Shown in pieces: positions 36,573 to 46,137 of a stretch of DNA of 64,000 bases; the stretch's first letter is position 1, and every line of letters starts with the position of its first letter. This stretch comes from Paenibacillus dendritiformis (GTDB lineage: Bacteria; Bacillota; Bacilli; Paenibacillales; Paenibacillaceae). The stretch lies in assembly GCF_015845845.1 (NCBI RefSeq), contig NZ_LDIG01000091.1, positions 1 to 64,000 on the forward strand, written 5' to 3'. The notes under the pieces were generated by a model. The model did not search any database. It saw only the letters and a list, made by a program, of their open reading frames with translations, and was not told where the DNA came from. The translations under genes and the position numbers were made by a program.

Positions 36573-37862
36573 TTACGCCTTCCTCGCCGGGACCGCGCCC
36601 GCCAACTCGTCGTACATCGCTTGCAGGTCGATGACCTGGCCGCCCTGAAGGCGGGACTGCTCGGCCGCGAAGGCCATCAGATGGCTGCGCACGGATACCG
36701 AGGCGGAGGACAGGCTCTCTGTGCCGGAACTGGAGCCGAATGCGCGCACTTCCTTCAGGAACGAGCGCACGATGCCCGAATCGCCGCCGCCGTGGCCCGT
36801 GATGGACGGAGCGAACTGCACGACGCGCTTCTCCTTCGTCACGAAGTCGGTGATCGTGAACGAGTCATCCTCCATATTGCCGCGGATGTCGCCCTTCGTG
36901 CCCATCACCTGGACGATGCGCGTGTTATCGTGCGTGAACCCGCACATGCTGAACATCGCGGTCGCTCCGCTCGCGAATTCAAGATTGACGACCTGATGGT
37001 CGACGACGTTGTTGTCCGTCTGATAGACGCAGCGCCCGTACGGACCTTCCCAGAGCGCCTTCAGGATGCCTTCCTTCGTGTAGTCATCCGTAATCTTGCG
37101 CGCCCAGTCAATGCCCTCGCCAAGATAATAACGCGGCGCATGGTACTGGCAGGTCAGCTCCGCCGGACAGCCCTCGATGCAGCGGGCCGGCGCCCCTTCC
37201 GGCTTATTCCCTGCATGGAAATGCATCAGCGAGCCGAACGAGCTGACCCGCACGCAGGGCTCATTCATCAGATACGCCAAAATATCCATGTCATGGCATG
37301 ATTTCTGCAAAATCATCGGGCTCGATTCGTCGCTGTTGCGCCAATTGCCTCGGACGAAGCTGTGCGACATATGCATATTGCCCACATTCTCGTTCAATTG
37401 AATGGACACGATATCTCCGATCGCGCCGTGATCGATCTCCCGCTTCATCGCCGACCAGAACGACGTGTAGCGCAGCACATGGCATATCGTCAGCAGCCGA
37501 TTATGCTTCTTCGCCGCCAGCTCCATCTCGACGCATTCCCGCGGATCCGGCGACATCGGCTTCTCCAGCAGCACATGATAGCCGAGCTCCAGCGCCCGCA
37601 GCGTCGGCTCATAATGCATGCGGTCCATCGTGCAGATGATGGCCACATCGGCACGCCGGCCCCCTTCCAGGATCGCTTCCCATGTCTCGAACTGCTGCGC
37701 TTCGCTGAGACCGAACTGCTCGGCGAAGGCTTGCCGCCGCTCGGCATTCGGATCGGCAACGCCGACAAGCTGCAGCTCGTGCGGGTTATCGAGGGCATAC
37801 GGCGAATAAGCGCGCGCGCCCCGGTCGCCTGCGCCAATGACAATGGCTGTAATCGGATTCAT
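36573..37862 (-). CDS. Gfo/Idh/MocA-family sugar oxidoreductase
   Basis: A 429-residue protein with an N-terminal NAD(P) fold (ITAIVIGAGDRGARAYSPYA), VGVADPNAERR, the EKP active-site motif in HVLLEKPMSPDP, and the C-terminal GFO_IDH substrate domain with a cysteine-rich insertion (CIEGCPAELTCQYH), seen in one branch of these oxidoreductases. It is the last gene of the sugar ABC transporter operon, 70 bases after the binding-protein gene, so it probably oxidises the imported sugar or a derivative. After its TAA at 36573 the same frame stays open for another 32 codons with coding-like content (to 36474). Confidence 0.85.
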   Translation of the reverse strand: MNPITAIVIGAGDRGARAYSPYALDNPHELQLVGVADPNAERRQAFAEQFGLSEAQQFETWEAILEGGRRADVAIICTMDRMHYEPTLRALELGYHVLLEKPMSPDPRECVEMELAAKKHNRLLTICHVLRYTSFWSAMKREIDHGAIGDIVSIQLNENVGNMHMSHSFVRGNWRNSDESSPMILQKSCHDMDILAYLMNEPCVRVSSFGSLMHFHAGNKPEGAPARCIEGCPAELTCQYHAPRYYLGEGIDWARKITDDYTKEGILKALWEGPYGRCVYQTDNNVVDHQVVNLEFASGATAMFSMCGFTHDNTRIVQVMGTKGDIRGNMEDDSFTITDFVTKEKRVVQFAPSITGHGGGDSGIVRSFLKEVRAFGSSSGTESLSSASVSVRSHLMAFAAEQSRLQGGQVIDLQAMYDELAGAVPARKA

Positions 37863-37931
37863 ATGACATCTCTCCTTTGGATGACGCAGAGAAACGCCAG
37901 CACAAAGCGGCGTTCCCCCGGCATACTCTGC

Positions 37932-39461
37932 TTATTTTGCTTGGGCGGCTTGGTAAGCCTGATTCATTTCGTCAATAACTTTGAGTAAATATTTATCTTT
38001 TTTGATTGTTTCGATAAATTTATCATACTCCTCAATCGTCTCTTTGCCAATAATTACTTTTGTACGCATATCGTCAACTTTTTTCTTGATCTCCGGAAAA
38101 TAGCGATTATACGCATCCGAGTAAAGGCCGCGCTCCGGTTCCGGCACGACATGCTTCTTCCGCTCGTTCACGATCTCGACGTTGCGCTCGTACAGATCGT
38201 CTGGCATGCCGACGGCCCCGATCGCCATATCGTCGCTGATCAGATGGAAAAGGCTCGACATGTTGCCGTCTCCCGTCAAATCCTTTTTCGCCTGCTCCGT
38301 AGGCACGATTTTTCCGTTCTCTTCCTTATAATGGATGTCCTTGAGGCCATAATAGGCCAAAATATTCCCTTCCGGACTGTTCCCGTAATCGAACAGCTCC
38401 AGAATTTTCTTCACTTTATCTTCCGGCACCTTCTTCGGAATCAGATAGACGCCGTAGTACGAGGCGCCGGATGGCGTATATTTATAGCCGTTCGGATTCT
38501 CCAGATATGGCAGCGGATACAGATCCGCCTTCGGTTCGATGTCGCGCAGCATTTTACCGGTTACCCAGACATGGTTCATGGACAGGCCCGTGCCGCCGAC
38601 CTTGCCGCTGCGGAACGCATCCAGTATTTGCGAAAATTTCAAAGTGGCGAAATCTTTCGGGAACAAGCCTGCATCATATGCTTTCTTAATCCACAGCAGC
38701 GCGTCGCGCGAGGCGTCTTCCGTAATAATCGGCACGAGCTGGCCGTCCTTCAGCTTCCAGTTGCCCTGCGTCTCGTTGTAAATATTGTAGACGAAGGCCA
38801 TCGAGCTCGGAGAGGCCGCATACGGAATCTCATCCGCCTGTCCGTTGCCGTTCGGATCCTTCTCCTTGAACGCCCTCAGCACATCGAACAGGGAGTCGAG
38901 CGACGTCGGCGCCTCCAGATTCAGCGCATCGAGCCAGTCTTTGCGGAGCATCGCGAAGGCGCCGCCTCCGAAGCTGGGATAATAGCGCGGAATGACGTAA
39001 TTTTTGCCATCCACCTTCGTCTCGTCCCACATCGATGCCTTGACCCCGTCCGTCAGGTTCGGGTAGTCCTTGATAAATGGCGTCAAATCCCAGAAGACGC
39101 CCTGTTTGATCATTTTTTGGAGCTGCGCGTTGTTGAGCGTCTCCACGAAGACGACATCCGGCATATCGCCGGAAGCGAGCATGACATTGACCTTGTCCTC
39201 GATTGTCGTCGGCGTCAGCCAAGTGATGTCCAGCTCCGTATTGGTGCGCTTCTCAAGCTCTTTCCAGATCGGGCTGCTGTTGTTGACCATGTCTGTCGCA
39301 TAGTTCAACGTCTGAATCGAGATCTTCGTCGGACCGTCTCCTCCGGACGAATCGCTCTTGCCTCCGCCGCCGCATGCCGTCAGCAGCAGCGAGCAGGCGA
39401 GCAGAATGAGCATCGATGTTTTCAATGCGGAAGCCAGCTTGCGTGGTTGGTTGCAAATCAT
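37932..39461 (-). CDS. Sugar ABC transporter substrate-binding lipoprotein (LplA-like)
   Basis: A 509-residue extracellular solute-binding protein. The signal peptide ends in the lipobox LLTAC with the lipidated Cys30, followed by a GGGGKSDSSGGDG linker. The mature part has the family-1 binding-protein fold (ISIQTLNYATDMVNN, VMLASGDMPDVVFVET, GQADEIPYAASPSS). Length and C-terminal PEIKKKVDDMRTKVI match the long LplA/YtcQ-type proteins of Paenibacillus that bind complex carbohydrates. It is third in the operon after the two permeases. No ATPase is encoded here; such systems share a housekeeping MsmX-like ATPase. The start at ATG 39461 follows AAAGGAGGG. Confidence 0.9.
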   Translation of the reverse strand: MICNQPRKLASALKTSMLILLACSLLLTACGGGGKSDSSGGDGPTKISIQTLNYATDMVNNSSPIWKELEKRTNTELDITWLTPTTIEDKVNVMLASGDMPDVVFVETLNNAQLQKMIKQGVFWDLTPFIKDYPNLTDGVKASMWDETKVDGKNYVIPRYYPSFGGGAFAMLRKDWLDALNLEAPTSLDSLFDVLRAFKEKDPNGNGQADEIPYAASPSSMAFVYNIYNETQGNWKLKDGQLVPIITEDASRDALLWIKKAYDAGLFPKDFATLKFSQILDAFRSGKVGGTGLSMNHVWVTGKMLRDIEPKADLYPLPYLENPNGYKYTPSGASYYGVYLIPKKVPEDKVKKILELFDYGNSPEGNILAYYGLKDIHYKEENGKIVPTEQAKKDLTGDGNMSSLFHLISDDMAIGAVGMPDDLYERNVEIVNERKKHVVPEPERGLYSDAYNRYFPEIKKKVDDMRTKVIIGKETIEEYDKFIETIKKDKYLLKVIDEMNQAYQAAQAK

Positions 39462-39517
39462 CGTGGACCCTCCTTTTTTACGTGAACATGCTTCTTTTTT
39501 TGTGCATCCTTATCTCG

Positions 39518-40399
39518 TCATTCTTTGACAGAGCCGACCATCGCTCCCTTGGCGAAATGCTTCTGCAAGAATGGATACACCATCATAATCGGCAGCGTCG
39601 CAATGACGACCGCGGCCATTTTGAGCGTCTCGGTCGGCATCTGGCGGTTCACATGGAAGTCCATGCCTCCGCCCGTGCCCCCGCCCATCGCCGTCGGATC
39701 GACCAGCATGTTCTGCAGGAGCACCTGCAGCGGCCATTTGCTCTGGTCGTTGATGAACATGAGCGCATTGAAGTACGTGTTCCAGTAGCCTACCGCGAAG
39801 AAAAGGCCGAAGGCGACCAGCGCCGGCAGGGACAGCGGAAGCATAATGCGCCAGAACACCCCGATCTCGTTGCAGCCGTCGATGCGGCCGGCTTCCTCCA
39901 GGCTGTCCGGGATGCTGTCGAAGAACCCCTTCATCAGCAGCACGTACCAGGCGCTCGTCAAGCTTGGCAAAATCAGTGACCAGACGCTGTCGATCAGGCC
40001 GAGATTGCGGACGACCAGATACAGCGGCACGAGCCCCGGCTGGAACAAAAACGTAATCAGAATCATCATCATAATGGCTTTGCGGAAGCGCAGCCGTTTG
40101 CGGGACAGCGCATAAGCGAGGCCTCCCGTAACGATGAGGCTGAACGCGGTCCCCGCGGTCGCCAGGAAGGCGCTGATTGCGAGCGAGCTCATGAACAGCC
40201 CGTTGGACAGCAAATATTTATAAGCGTCCAGCGTCCACTGCTCCGGGAACAGGATCAACGGCCGCGTGTAATATTCCGTCGGATCCGTGAATGACAGCAC
40301 AATCGTATAGTAAATGGGGAATACGGTGGCGATACTGAACAGAATCAACACCGTCGCGTTGCCCGCCTGGAACAACCGATCCCGCCACTGTTCTCTCAT
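39518..40399 (-). CDS. Sugar ABC transporter permease (LplC-like)
   Basis: A 293-residue inner-membrane permease with six transmembrane helices. The EAA loop that contacts the ATPase is visible as EAGRIDGCNEIGVFWRIMLP. The N-terminus (FSIATVFPIYYTIVLSF) and C-terminus (KHFAKGAMVGSVKE) are typical of the LplC/MalG group. It lies 47 bases after the LplB-like gene and 56 bases before the binding-protein gene. It forms a heterodimer with the 40447 product to import an unknown sugar. Confidence 0.92.
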   Translation of the reverse strand: MREQWRDRLFQAGNATVLILFSIATVFPIYYTIVLSFTDPTEYYTRPLILFPEQWTLDAYKYLLSNGLFMSSLAISAFLATAGTAFSLIVTGGLAYALSRKRLRFRKAIMMMILITFLFQPGLVPLYLVVRNLGLIDSVWSLILPSLTSAWYVLLMKGFFDSIPDSLEEAGRIDGCNEIGVFWRIMLPLSLPALVAFGLFFAVGYWNTYFNALMFINDQSKWPLQVLLQNMLVDPTAMGGGTGGGMDFHVNRQMPTETLKMAAVVIATLPIMMVYPFLQKHFAKGAMVGSVKE

Positions 40400-40446
40400 G
40401 GCATTCGACCCCTCTCCTGCTTTTCTAATAGAGACTATTCAATAAG

Positions 40447-41427
40447 TTAGTACAGACTATCTTGACCGAACCGCTTCGCCACCTTGTTCGCCGCCACGAC
40501 GAGAATGACGCCGACGACCGACTTGAATAGCCCGATGGCCGTGCTGTAGCTGAATTCGCCCTGCTTGATCCCGATGCGGTACACATAGGTATCGAACACA
40601 TCCGCCACATGGGTTACTGCCGAGTTCATCATCAGATAAATCTGCTCGAAGCCGGTGTCCATAATCGTTCCCAAGCGAAGAATGAACAAAATCATGATGA
40701 CGTTGCGCATGCCCGGCAGCGTAATATGCCAGATGCGGCGCATCCGCCCCGCTCCGTCCATGACGGCCGCTTCATACAGCTGCGGATCGATGCCGGCGAT
40801 CGCCGCCAGGAAGATAATCGTGCCCCAGCCGACTTCCTTCCATATCGATTGCGCCGTCAGCAAGCCCCAGAAATAATTCGGGTTGGACAAAATGTCGACC
40901 GTCTCCTTGCCCATCGAGACGAGCATCTTGTTCATGAGCCCCTCCGATTGGGAGAACATAAGGAACGTCAAGCCGTAAATAAGCACCCAGGACAGAAAAT
41001 GCGGAATATAAATGAGCGACTGCACCGTGCGCTTCAACACCGAGTTCCGCACCTCGTTCAGCATGAGGGACAGAATGATCGGCGCCGGAAAAAAGAAAAG
41101 AAGATTCAGGAAGCTGATGGCCAGCGTATTCCGCAGCAGCATATAAAAATCTTCATTGGCAAAAAAACGGCTGAAATGCTCGAACCCGACCCAGGGACTG
41201 CCCGTGACGCCGAAGTACGGAGAGTAATCCTGGAAGGCAATGACCAGATTCGTAATCGGAATGTACTTGAAAATCAGAAAAAACAGCAGGCCCGGCAGGG
41301 CTAACACATATAAATACTTGTCGCGCTTCAGATCGGACCATAGCTTGCGCTTGCCGGCACGAGCATGGGCACGGGGCGCAGGACCTGCTGTTCGCTCGGC
41401 GGCGATATTCGTTGGCTGTGAGCTCAT
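40447..41427 (-). CDS. Sugar ABC transporter permease (LplB-like)
   Basis: A 326-residue inner-membrane permease. About 35 residues of hydrophilic N-terminus precede six transmembrane helices. The EAA motif is EAAVMDGAGRMRRIWHITLP. LALPGLLFFLIFKYIPITNL and NKVAKRFGQDSLY at the C-terminus match LplB/YtcP partners. It is the first gene of the importer operon, divergent from the AraC-type regulator at 41793 across a 365-base gap, an arrangement usual for carbohydrate systems regulated by that class. Confidence 0.92.
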   Translation of the reverse strand: MSSQPTNIAAERTAGPAPRAHARAGKRKLWSDLKRDKYLYVLALPGLLFFLIFKYIPITNLVIAFQDYSPYFGVTGSPWVGFEHFSRFFANEDFYMLLRNTLAISFLNLLFFFPAPIILSLMLNEVRNSVLKRTVQSLIYIPHFLSWVLIYGLTFLMFSQSEGLMNKMLVSMGKETVDILSNPNYFWGLLTAQSIWKEVGWGTIIFLAAIAGIDPQLYEAAVMDGAGRMRRIWHITLPGMRNVIMILFILRLGTIMDTGFEQIYLMMNSAVTHVADVFDTYVYRIGIKQGEFSYSTAIGLFKSVVGVILVVAANKVAKRFGQDSLY

Positions 41428-41792
41428 CGGTCATCCTCGCTTTCTATTCGAATCGAAGCTTCATGGCTTGGTAGTGCTAATGTAAACGCTGTCATCATTC
41501 CGTGCAATTTGACTTTTTTTCCAGCTTGGCTTTATCCCTTTGCCGCTATGACGGACAAGGCCGAGAAGCCGCGTCCTGCCTGGACGGAGCGCCGCCGCAG
41601 CGTACTGCCGGACCGATGCGATTTCCGGCCGTTGCACTTTTTTTTCCGGCTTCCTCCGGCGATTATTCCTCCTTTTCCAACGGAACAATTTCGATTGGAA
41701 GCCTTTTCAACCCGCATATCATTCAGTATGATGAAGACAACGGCATCCGGACTTCCGCGATGCGAATCCGCTGCATGATGGGAGGATAACCG
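41428..41792. other. Divergent promoter region of the importer operon and its regulator
   Basis: 365 bases between the LplB-like permease (minus) and the AraC-type regulator (plus). No gene is supported; the short frames seen have no ribosome binding site. Promoters for both directions should lie here, but no clear two-box site with proper spacing was picked out by eye. Confidence 0.45.
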
Positions 41793-44135
41793 TTGAGACG
41801 GCAATGGATAAGCCTGTTGTCTTCGAAAGGCGTGTTTTATTGGAAGACCATCGCGATGGCTGTGCTGTTGACCTGTCTGCCGCTGACGGTCATCAGCGCG
41901 GCTTATTTATATATCGGGAACCAGCATATGGTGAACCAGTTCCAGCAGAAAAACGAGGACGCGCTCCGGGATGCGGCGAAGCAGATTGACGAGCAATTCT
42001 CCCAGCTTGTCCAATATGCGCTGAATATGGTCGTGAAGCCGCATTTCAAGCCGTCCGTGTCGGATATGGATTTCGGGCTTCAATTCGAGGAGACGCTCCA
42101 GCTGCTTGATACGCTGACCTTGATTGAAAATGCCGATCCGCTGATCGACCAGGTGTACCTGTACGTGCAAAAGCAAAACAAAGTGCTGCAGCCTTCTCTC
42201 GGCCTTCGCACGCTGGAGGATCCGCAGGATGCCGACCGCTGGAGCCGGCTTCTGCAGGAGGAGAAGGGCATCTACTGGGTGCATGATCTCGTGCGGCCGT
42301 TCGCCAAGGGCGGCGCGCCGCACGCGATCGTTCTCAAGCTCCCGTTCAACGGATCGGCATCGTTCGGCGCTATCGTCATCTACATCAATCCGTCGAAGCT
42401 GCATATCTTCGCCAATACGGACAACCTGTCGTATGTACTGGACGCGGAGGGGCATGTGATCGGCCATTCCGCGAAGACGGCGGAGCATCCGGACGCCCTG
42501 CCGCTCATTCTTGAGCATCTGCAGGAAGAGCCTGCCCCGGCCGAACCGGGACGTCTTCCTCCGCCGCGAACATGGCAGATGCCGATCGAAGGCGGGGACT
42601 CGCTGCTCGTCAACACCGTCTCCTTCGAGAAAATGGGCGGAACGTGGACCTACATCGCGGGAACCCCGCTGTCGATCATTACGGCCCCTACCCGGCCGTA
42701 TACCCATGTCGTGCTCGTCCTGTGGGCCTGCGCCCTGCTGGCCGCGCTCGCGCTCAGCTGGTTCGCTTCGCGCCGGATGTACCGGCCGATTCGCAGGGTC
42801 GTCACGATGCTCGGCGGCTGGCGGACGCCGGAGTCGGCGGTCCATAATGAACTCGACTATATCGAGAAGGAATGGAAGCAGTACCGGTTCGCGAACGAGA
42901 CGCTGCAGAGCCGCCTCGATCAATCCATTCCTTCCGTGCGCGAAGCGTTCATCAACCAGTTCGTGACCGGCCAGGCTTCGCACCTGAGCGAGCGGGAGAT
43001 TCGCGAGAAGCTGAAGCTGCTGCAGGTAAATATCGAAGGGAAGCGCTTCGCGGCCGTCGTCGTGCAGCCGCATGCGTTGGGGGATGGCCGGGAGCCGTTC
43101 TCCGACCGGGATGAGCATCTGATGGCATACGCGGCCATCAATATCGTGCAGGAGCTGTCCGAGCAGGCGGCCGATTACGTCCACCTGATCAACTTCCTCG
43201 ACGGCTCCTTCGGCGCCGTGCTTATCCTGCCGGAGCCGGGACCGGGGGCGGAGCCGGACGAATCCCGGCACCGGATCGAGCAGCTCTGCGATCAATGTCT
43301 GCGCGCCCTGCGCGATGTCCTCCGGCTGGAGGCGACGATCGTCGTAAGCGGGCCGACTTCGTCCTGGCTTGACGTGCCGTATGCGGTCGAGCAGGCGCGG
43401 CGGGCCCTGCGGCACCGCACCTTCGATTCCGGCAGCCAACTGCTGGATGCGGAGCAGGTCCTGTCCCGGACGACAGGCAGCGTCGAATTCCCGCTGGAGC
43501 TGGAGCAGGACATCATTCACGCCCTCAATATGGGCCTGGAAGAGGAAGCCGCGCAAGGGGTGGAGCAGTTCGTCACCGCCCTCCATGCCGGCGGAGCGGC
43601 CGAATGGCTGATCCATCAGGCCTTGATGCGGCTCGTCGGCAACATTCACCGGGCCATGCTCCAGGCCGGGCACAACCCGTATGCGGTCTTCGACGCCGCG
43701 GGTCTGCAGGAGGAGCTGAACGGGCTGCGCGACACCCGCGCCTGCCTGGCCTGGTTCCACGCCCGCATCATCAAGCCGTACATCGCCTCGCTGAACAAGA
43801 GCTACAGCGCGACCATGAAGCGGCTGGTCGAGGAGATGCTGGAGCGCATCGGCCACGATTATATGAGCGACTTGTCGCTCGATACCGTCGCCGCGGAGGC
43901 CGGCGTGAGCGCATCCCAGCTCAGCAAGGCCTTCAAGCAGATGACCGGCTCCAACTATGTCGATTACTTGACGTCGCTCAAGATGAACAAATGCAAGGAG
44001 CTTCTCCTGACAACCGATATGAAAATCAACGAGATCGCGGAATCGGTCGGCTATCAGCCCTCTTACTTCAACCGGATGTTCAAGAAGCTGGAAGGCATGA
44101 CGCCTGGCCAATACCGGCAGCGGCATGCCGGATAA
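41793..44135 (+). CDS. Membrane-bound AraC-family transcriptional regulator
   Basis: A 780-residue protein. Transmembrane helix 1 is at about 20-42 (IAMAVLLTCLPLTVISAAYLY), followed by a large extracellular Cache-like sensor domain (about 43-300), helix 2 (about 305-325, VVLVLWACALLAALALSW), a cytoplasmic linker with coiled-coil character, and a C-terminal AraC HTH domain (about 680-780, DLSLDTVAAEAGVSASQLSKA and INEIAESVGYQPSYFNRMFK). This architecture is typical of Paenibacillus regulators sitting beside LplABC-type importers. The start at TTG 41793 follows GGGAGGATAACCG. It is divergent from the importer operon and probably activates it in response to an extracellular carbohydrate signal. 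Confidence 0.9.
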   Translation: MRRQWISLLSSKGVFYWKTIAMAVLLTCLPLTVISAAYLYIGNQHMVNQFQQKNEDALRDAAKQIDEQFSQLVQYALNMVVKPHFKPSVSDMDFGLQFEETLQLLDTLTLIENADPLIDQVYLYVQKQNKVLQPSLGLRTLEDPQDADRWSRLLQEEKGIYWVHDLVRPFAKGGAPHAIVLKLPFNGSASFGAIVIYINPSKLHIFANTDNLSYVLDAEGHVIGHSAKTAEHPDALPLILEHLQEEPAPAEPGRLPPPRTWQMPIEGGDSLLVNTVSFEKMGGTWTYIAGTPLSIITAPTRPYTHVVLVLWACALLAALALSWFASRRMYRPIRRVVTMLGGWRTPESAVHNELDYIEKEWKQYRFANETLQSRLDQSIPSVREAFINQFVTGQASHLSEREIREKLKLLQVNIEGKRFAAVVVQPHALGDGREPFSDRDEHLMAYAAINIVQELSEQAADYVHLINFLDGSFGAVLILPEPGPGAEPDESRHRIEQLCDQCLRALRDVLRLEATIVVSGPTSSWLDVPYAVEQARRALRHRTFDSGSQLLDAEQVLSRTTGSVEFPLELEQDIIHALNMGLEEEAAQGVEQFVTALHAGGAAEWLIHQALMRLVGNIHRAMLQAGHNPYAVFDAAGLQEELNGLRDTRACLAWFHARIIKPYIASLNKSYSATMKRLVEEMLERIGHDYMSDLSLDTVAAEAGVSASQLSKAFKQMTGSNYVDYLTSLKMNKCKELLLTTDMKINEIAESVGYQPSYFNRMFKKLEGMTPGQYRQRHAG

Positions 44136-44229
44136 GCTCATCCCCGCGCGGAGAAGAGGCTGCTCCCTCCACTCGTGGTTCCCGGTGCGGAGAGCCTGCC
44201 AGTGCCTGACTTCGGATTCATAGCGCACA

Positions 44230-44264
44230 CGGGCCGGTCAAGGGTTTCATCCCTGATCGGCCCG
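44230..44264 (+). terminator. Intrinsic terminator after the AraC-type regulator
   Basis: CGGGCCG...CAAGGG (44230-44244) pairs with CCCTGATCGGCCCG (44251-44264), followed by TTTGTTT. Ninety-five bases after the regulator stop. Confidence 0.75.
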
Positions 44265-44383
44265 TTTGTTTATGCGTTCTCCCAATACAGCACGGTATTG
44301 AGGCAGATAACGTAAAAATTTCACTTTGTAATACTTGATAGAATCGATAGCAACTTCAAAACGATTGAAAGGGGAAGATCTTC

Positions 44384-44655
44384 ATGGACAAGAACTTAGT
44401 GCAAACACGCTTACAGTAGTTTCTACGTAATTTAGTTTTCAGGAAGCGATGAGGAGTTTATTTGTGTGAAAATTACTTTATCAATAGATTGAAACAACTT
44501 TTTTCTTTTAAAGAAATTTATGGTGGCATATAGATACAGAAGGTGAATCTTTGTTTTCTTGAACGACTTTCGGACACCGAGTATCTTTTAACATTTTAAG
44601 AGAATAAGGAGAATCTCTTTAACCAAACTATTAAAAGAATAAAGGAGCGATCTCA
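44384..44655 (+). other. AT-rich region with a short translation-start remnant
   Basis: AAAGGGGAAG precedes ATG 44384, but the frame stops after 11 codons at TAG 44417-44419. Reading past that codon gives FLRNLVFRKR and a second stop. This looks like a decayed 5' end, possibly of a transposase, but it is too short to assign. The rest up to 44655 is AT-rich with no gene. A GGAGCG ribosome binding site lies just before the 44656 gene. Confidence 0.35.
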
Positions 44656-45201
44656 ATGAAAAAAATTTTTTTCATGCTTCTCTTTATATTCTCTACTATT
44701 TTGGTCAGTTGTACTACTCAAAAAGGAGTTATTCCTCAACCTGGAGATTCAAGTGAACCCTCTGTTGCTTTAAGGATAGTTGTAATAGGAGATGATCAAA
44801 TTGAAGGAATTGATAATGTCAATTTCGTGAATACAACTCTTCAAGATCTGGTTAAAGACGAAAATCAACAATTTGATGGATTAATCATCTCTAAAGAAAA
44901 CTTTGAAGAAGCAGCAAAAAAACAATATAAAGAGTTTTTTAAAAATATAAAATATCCTGTGTTCTTCCTGGGAACAGAAAACATATTAACAGCTGTGTTT
45001 CATGAAGATAAACTTACCTTAGAAGATGCAAAAATAGGTGGCTGGGGACCTTATGCTTCTGGTTTTGTCCGTGTCGAAGGTGGATACAACGAGTGGGCTT
45101 TATATCTACCTAATAATTCAACAACCAATGATAAAGATAAAAGTATTATATTACGAATCACTAACATCCTTCAAAAACATAAAAAGGACAAAAAGGAATA
45201 A
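44656..45201 (+). CDS. Small lipoprotein of unknown function (AT-rich island)
   Basis: A 181-residue protein. The signal peptide MKKIFFMLLFIFSTILVSC ends in a lipobox with the lipidated Cys19. The mature domain alternates strands and helices (LRIVVIGDDQIEGIDN, FDGLIISKENFEEAAKKQ, YPVFFLGTENILTAVF) in a Rossmann-like pattern, with no recognised family. Base composition is far more AT-rich than the chromosome around it. It precedes a second secreted protein by 77 bases and may form a unit with it. The function is unknown. Confidence 0.7.
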   Translation: MKKIFFMLLFIFSTILVSCTTQKGVIPQPGDSSEPSVALRIVVIGDDQIEGIDNVNFVNTTLQDLVKDENQQFDGLIISKENFEEAAKKQYKEFFKNIKYPVFFLGTENILTAVFHEDKLTLEDAKIGGWGPYASGFVRVEGGYNEWALYLPNNSTTNDKDKSIILRITNILQKHKKDKKE

Positions 45202-45278
45202 AAAATGTTATATGTTTGCTTTTTCCATATTTTGATCTATGATGAATATATCCCATAAAAAAAGGAGGATGTATTCAA

Positions 45279-45965
45279 ATGAATAAGAAACTGAGTATTG
45301 TTTTAAAGCTTGCTTTAAGTTGTGCTTTAACTATTGGAGTAATTCTTTCTTTTCCCCTCCCTTCCTATTCTCAAAGTGTATCTGAAGGTACTAAAGAACT
45401 TCTAGATGAAGGTTTTATTGACTTAAATAATCTTGATAAGCTTGATGGAAACATAACTGTTCGTGATGTGAGCTATGACTCGGCAATTGCTAGTATTGCA
45501 AAGTTACAGGGAATTTCAATAGAAGAAGCCAAGAGAATACATCCCGATAAAACTTCACAGGGATTACATAAGGGATTACGAAATCTAACTTCCAATGTAT
45601 GGATTAAGGAGATTAGTATTGAACAACAAGTAACGCTTCTTTATAAACCAACTTTGAAAATATATGCTTATTATTATAACTCAGGATCCTTTAGACAATT
45701 TCAAGAAATTATTTCTGTTCAATTAGATCGTAACTCATTTATTGGCACAAAACAATTTTCCGGGAATTTAGAAGCTGAAATCCCGACAAACAATCCTACT
45801 CAAATGTGGTGGCTTATCAATGGAGATTTCTATGATAACGGTACAACGACTATATCAGGAAGTATTACTGCTGGAGGTTTGATTTGGAAAGGAACCGGTA
45901 CGGTTCAATATGCTAGCAATCATTTTGAATATTGGTATAATACAGGACATTATTCTCTTTATTAA
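45279..45965 (+). CDS. Secreted protein of unknown function (AT-rich island)
   Basis: A 228-residue protein with a signal peptide (about 1-32, KLALSCALTIGVILSFPLP then SYSQS). The mature N-terminal 70 residues are helical and acidic. The C-terminal part (about 100-228) is rich in aromatic residues and beta strands (LLYKPTLKIYAYYYNSGSFR, TTTISGSITAGGLIWKGTGT), as in secreted beta-sandwich domains. No family is recognised. The start at ATG 45279 follows AAAGGAGG. A terminator lies at 46072-46110. AT-rich composition and the neighbouring lipoprotein suggest the pair arrived together. Confidence 0.7.
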   Translation: MNKKLSIVLKLALSCALTIGVILSFPLPSYSQSVSEGTKELLDEGFIDLNNLDKLDGNITVRDVSYDSAIASIAKLQGISIEEAKRIHPDKTSQGLHKGLRNLTSNVWIKEISIEQQVTLLYKPTLKIYAYYYNSGSFRQFQEIISVQLDRNSFIGTKQFSGNLEAEIPTNNPTQMWWLINGDFYDNGTTTISGSITAGGLIWKGTGTVQYASNHFEYWYNTGHYSLY

Positions 45966-46071
45966 ATCATTTGTACAGATTTATAATTATTCATTAAAAT
46001 TCTTCAATCAAACCAGTTCCTCCCTATTTCTGAATTCCTCCTACGAGAAGAAACTTGCACATTAATGATGT

Positions 46072-46110
46072 AGCCGCCCATCGTCGCTACGATAGTTACG
46101 ATGGGCGGCT
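46072..46110 (+). terminator. Intrinsic terminator of the AT-rich pair
   Basis: Thirteen-base perfect stem AGCCGCCCATCGT (46072-46084) / ACGATGGGCGGCT (46098-46110), followed by TTTGG. The short U-tract makes it moderately convincing. It also separates this unit from the convergent IclR gene. Confidence 0.65.
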
Positions 46111-46137
46111 TTTGGCGTACTCAGGCAAAGCGGCAGG

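Noticed and set aside
41907-44228. 773-codon frame opposite the AraC-type regulator
   Set aside because: Antisense shadow of a clearly recognisable gene with AraC and transmembrane domains.
44384-44419. 11-codon ORF with good ribosome binding site
   Set aside because: Too short to claim as a gene; noted as a possible remnant of a decayed 5' end.
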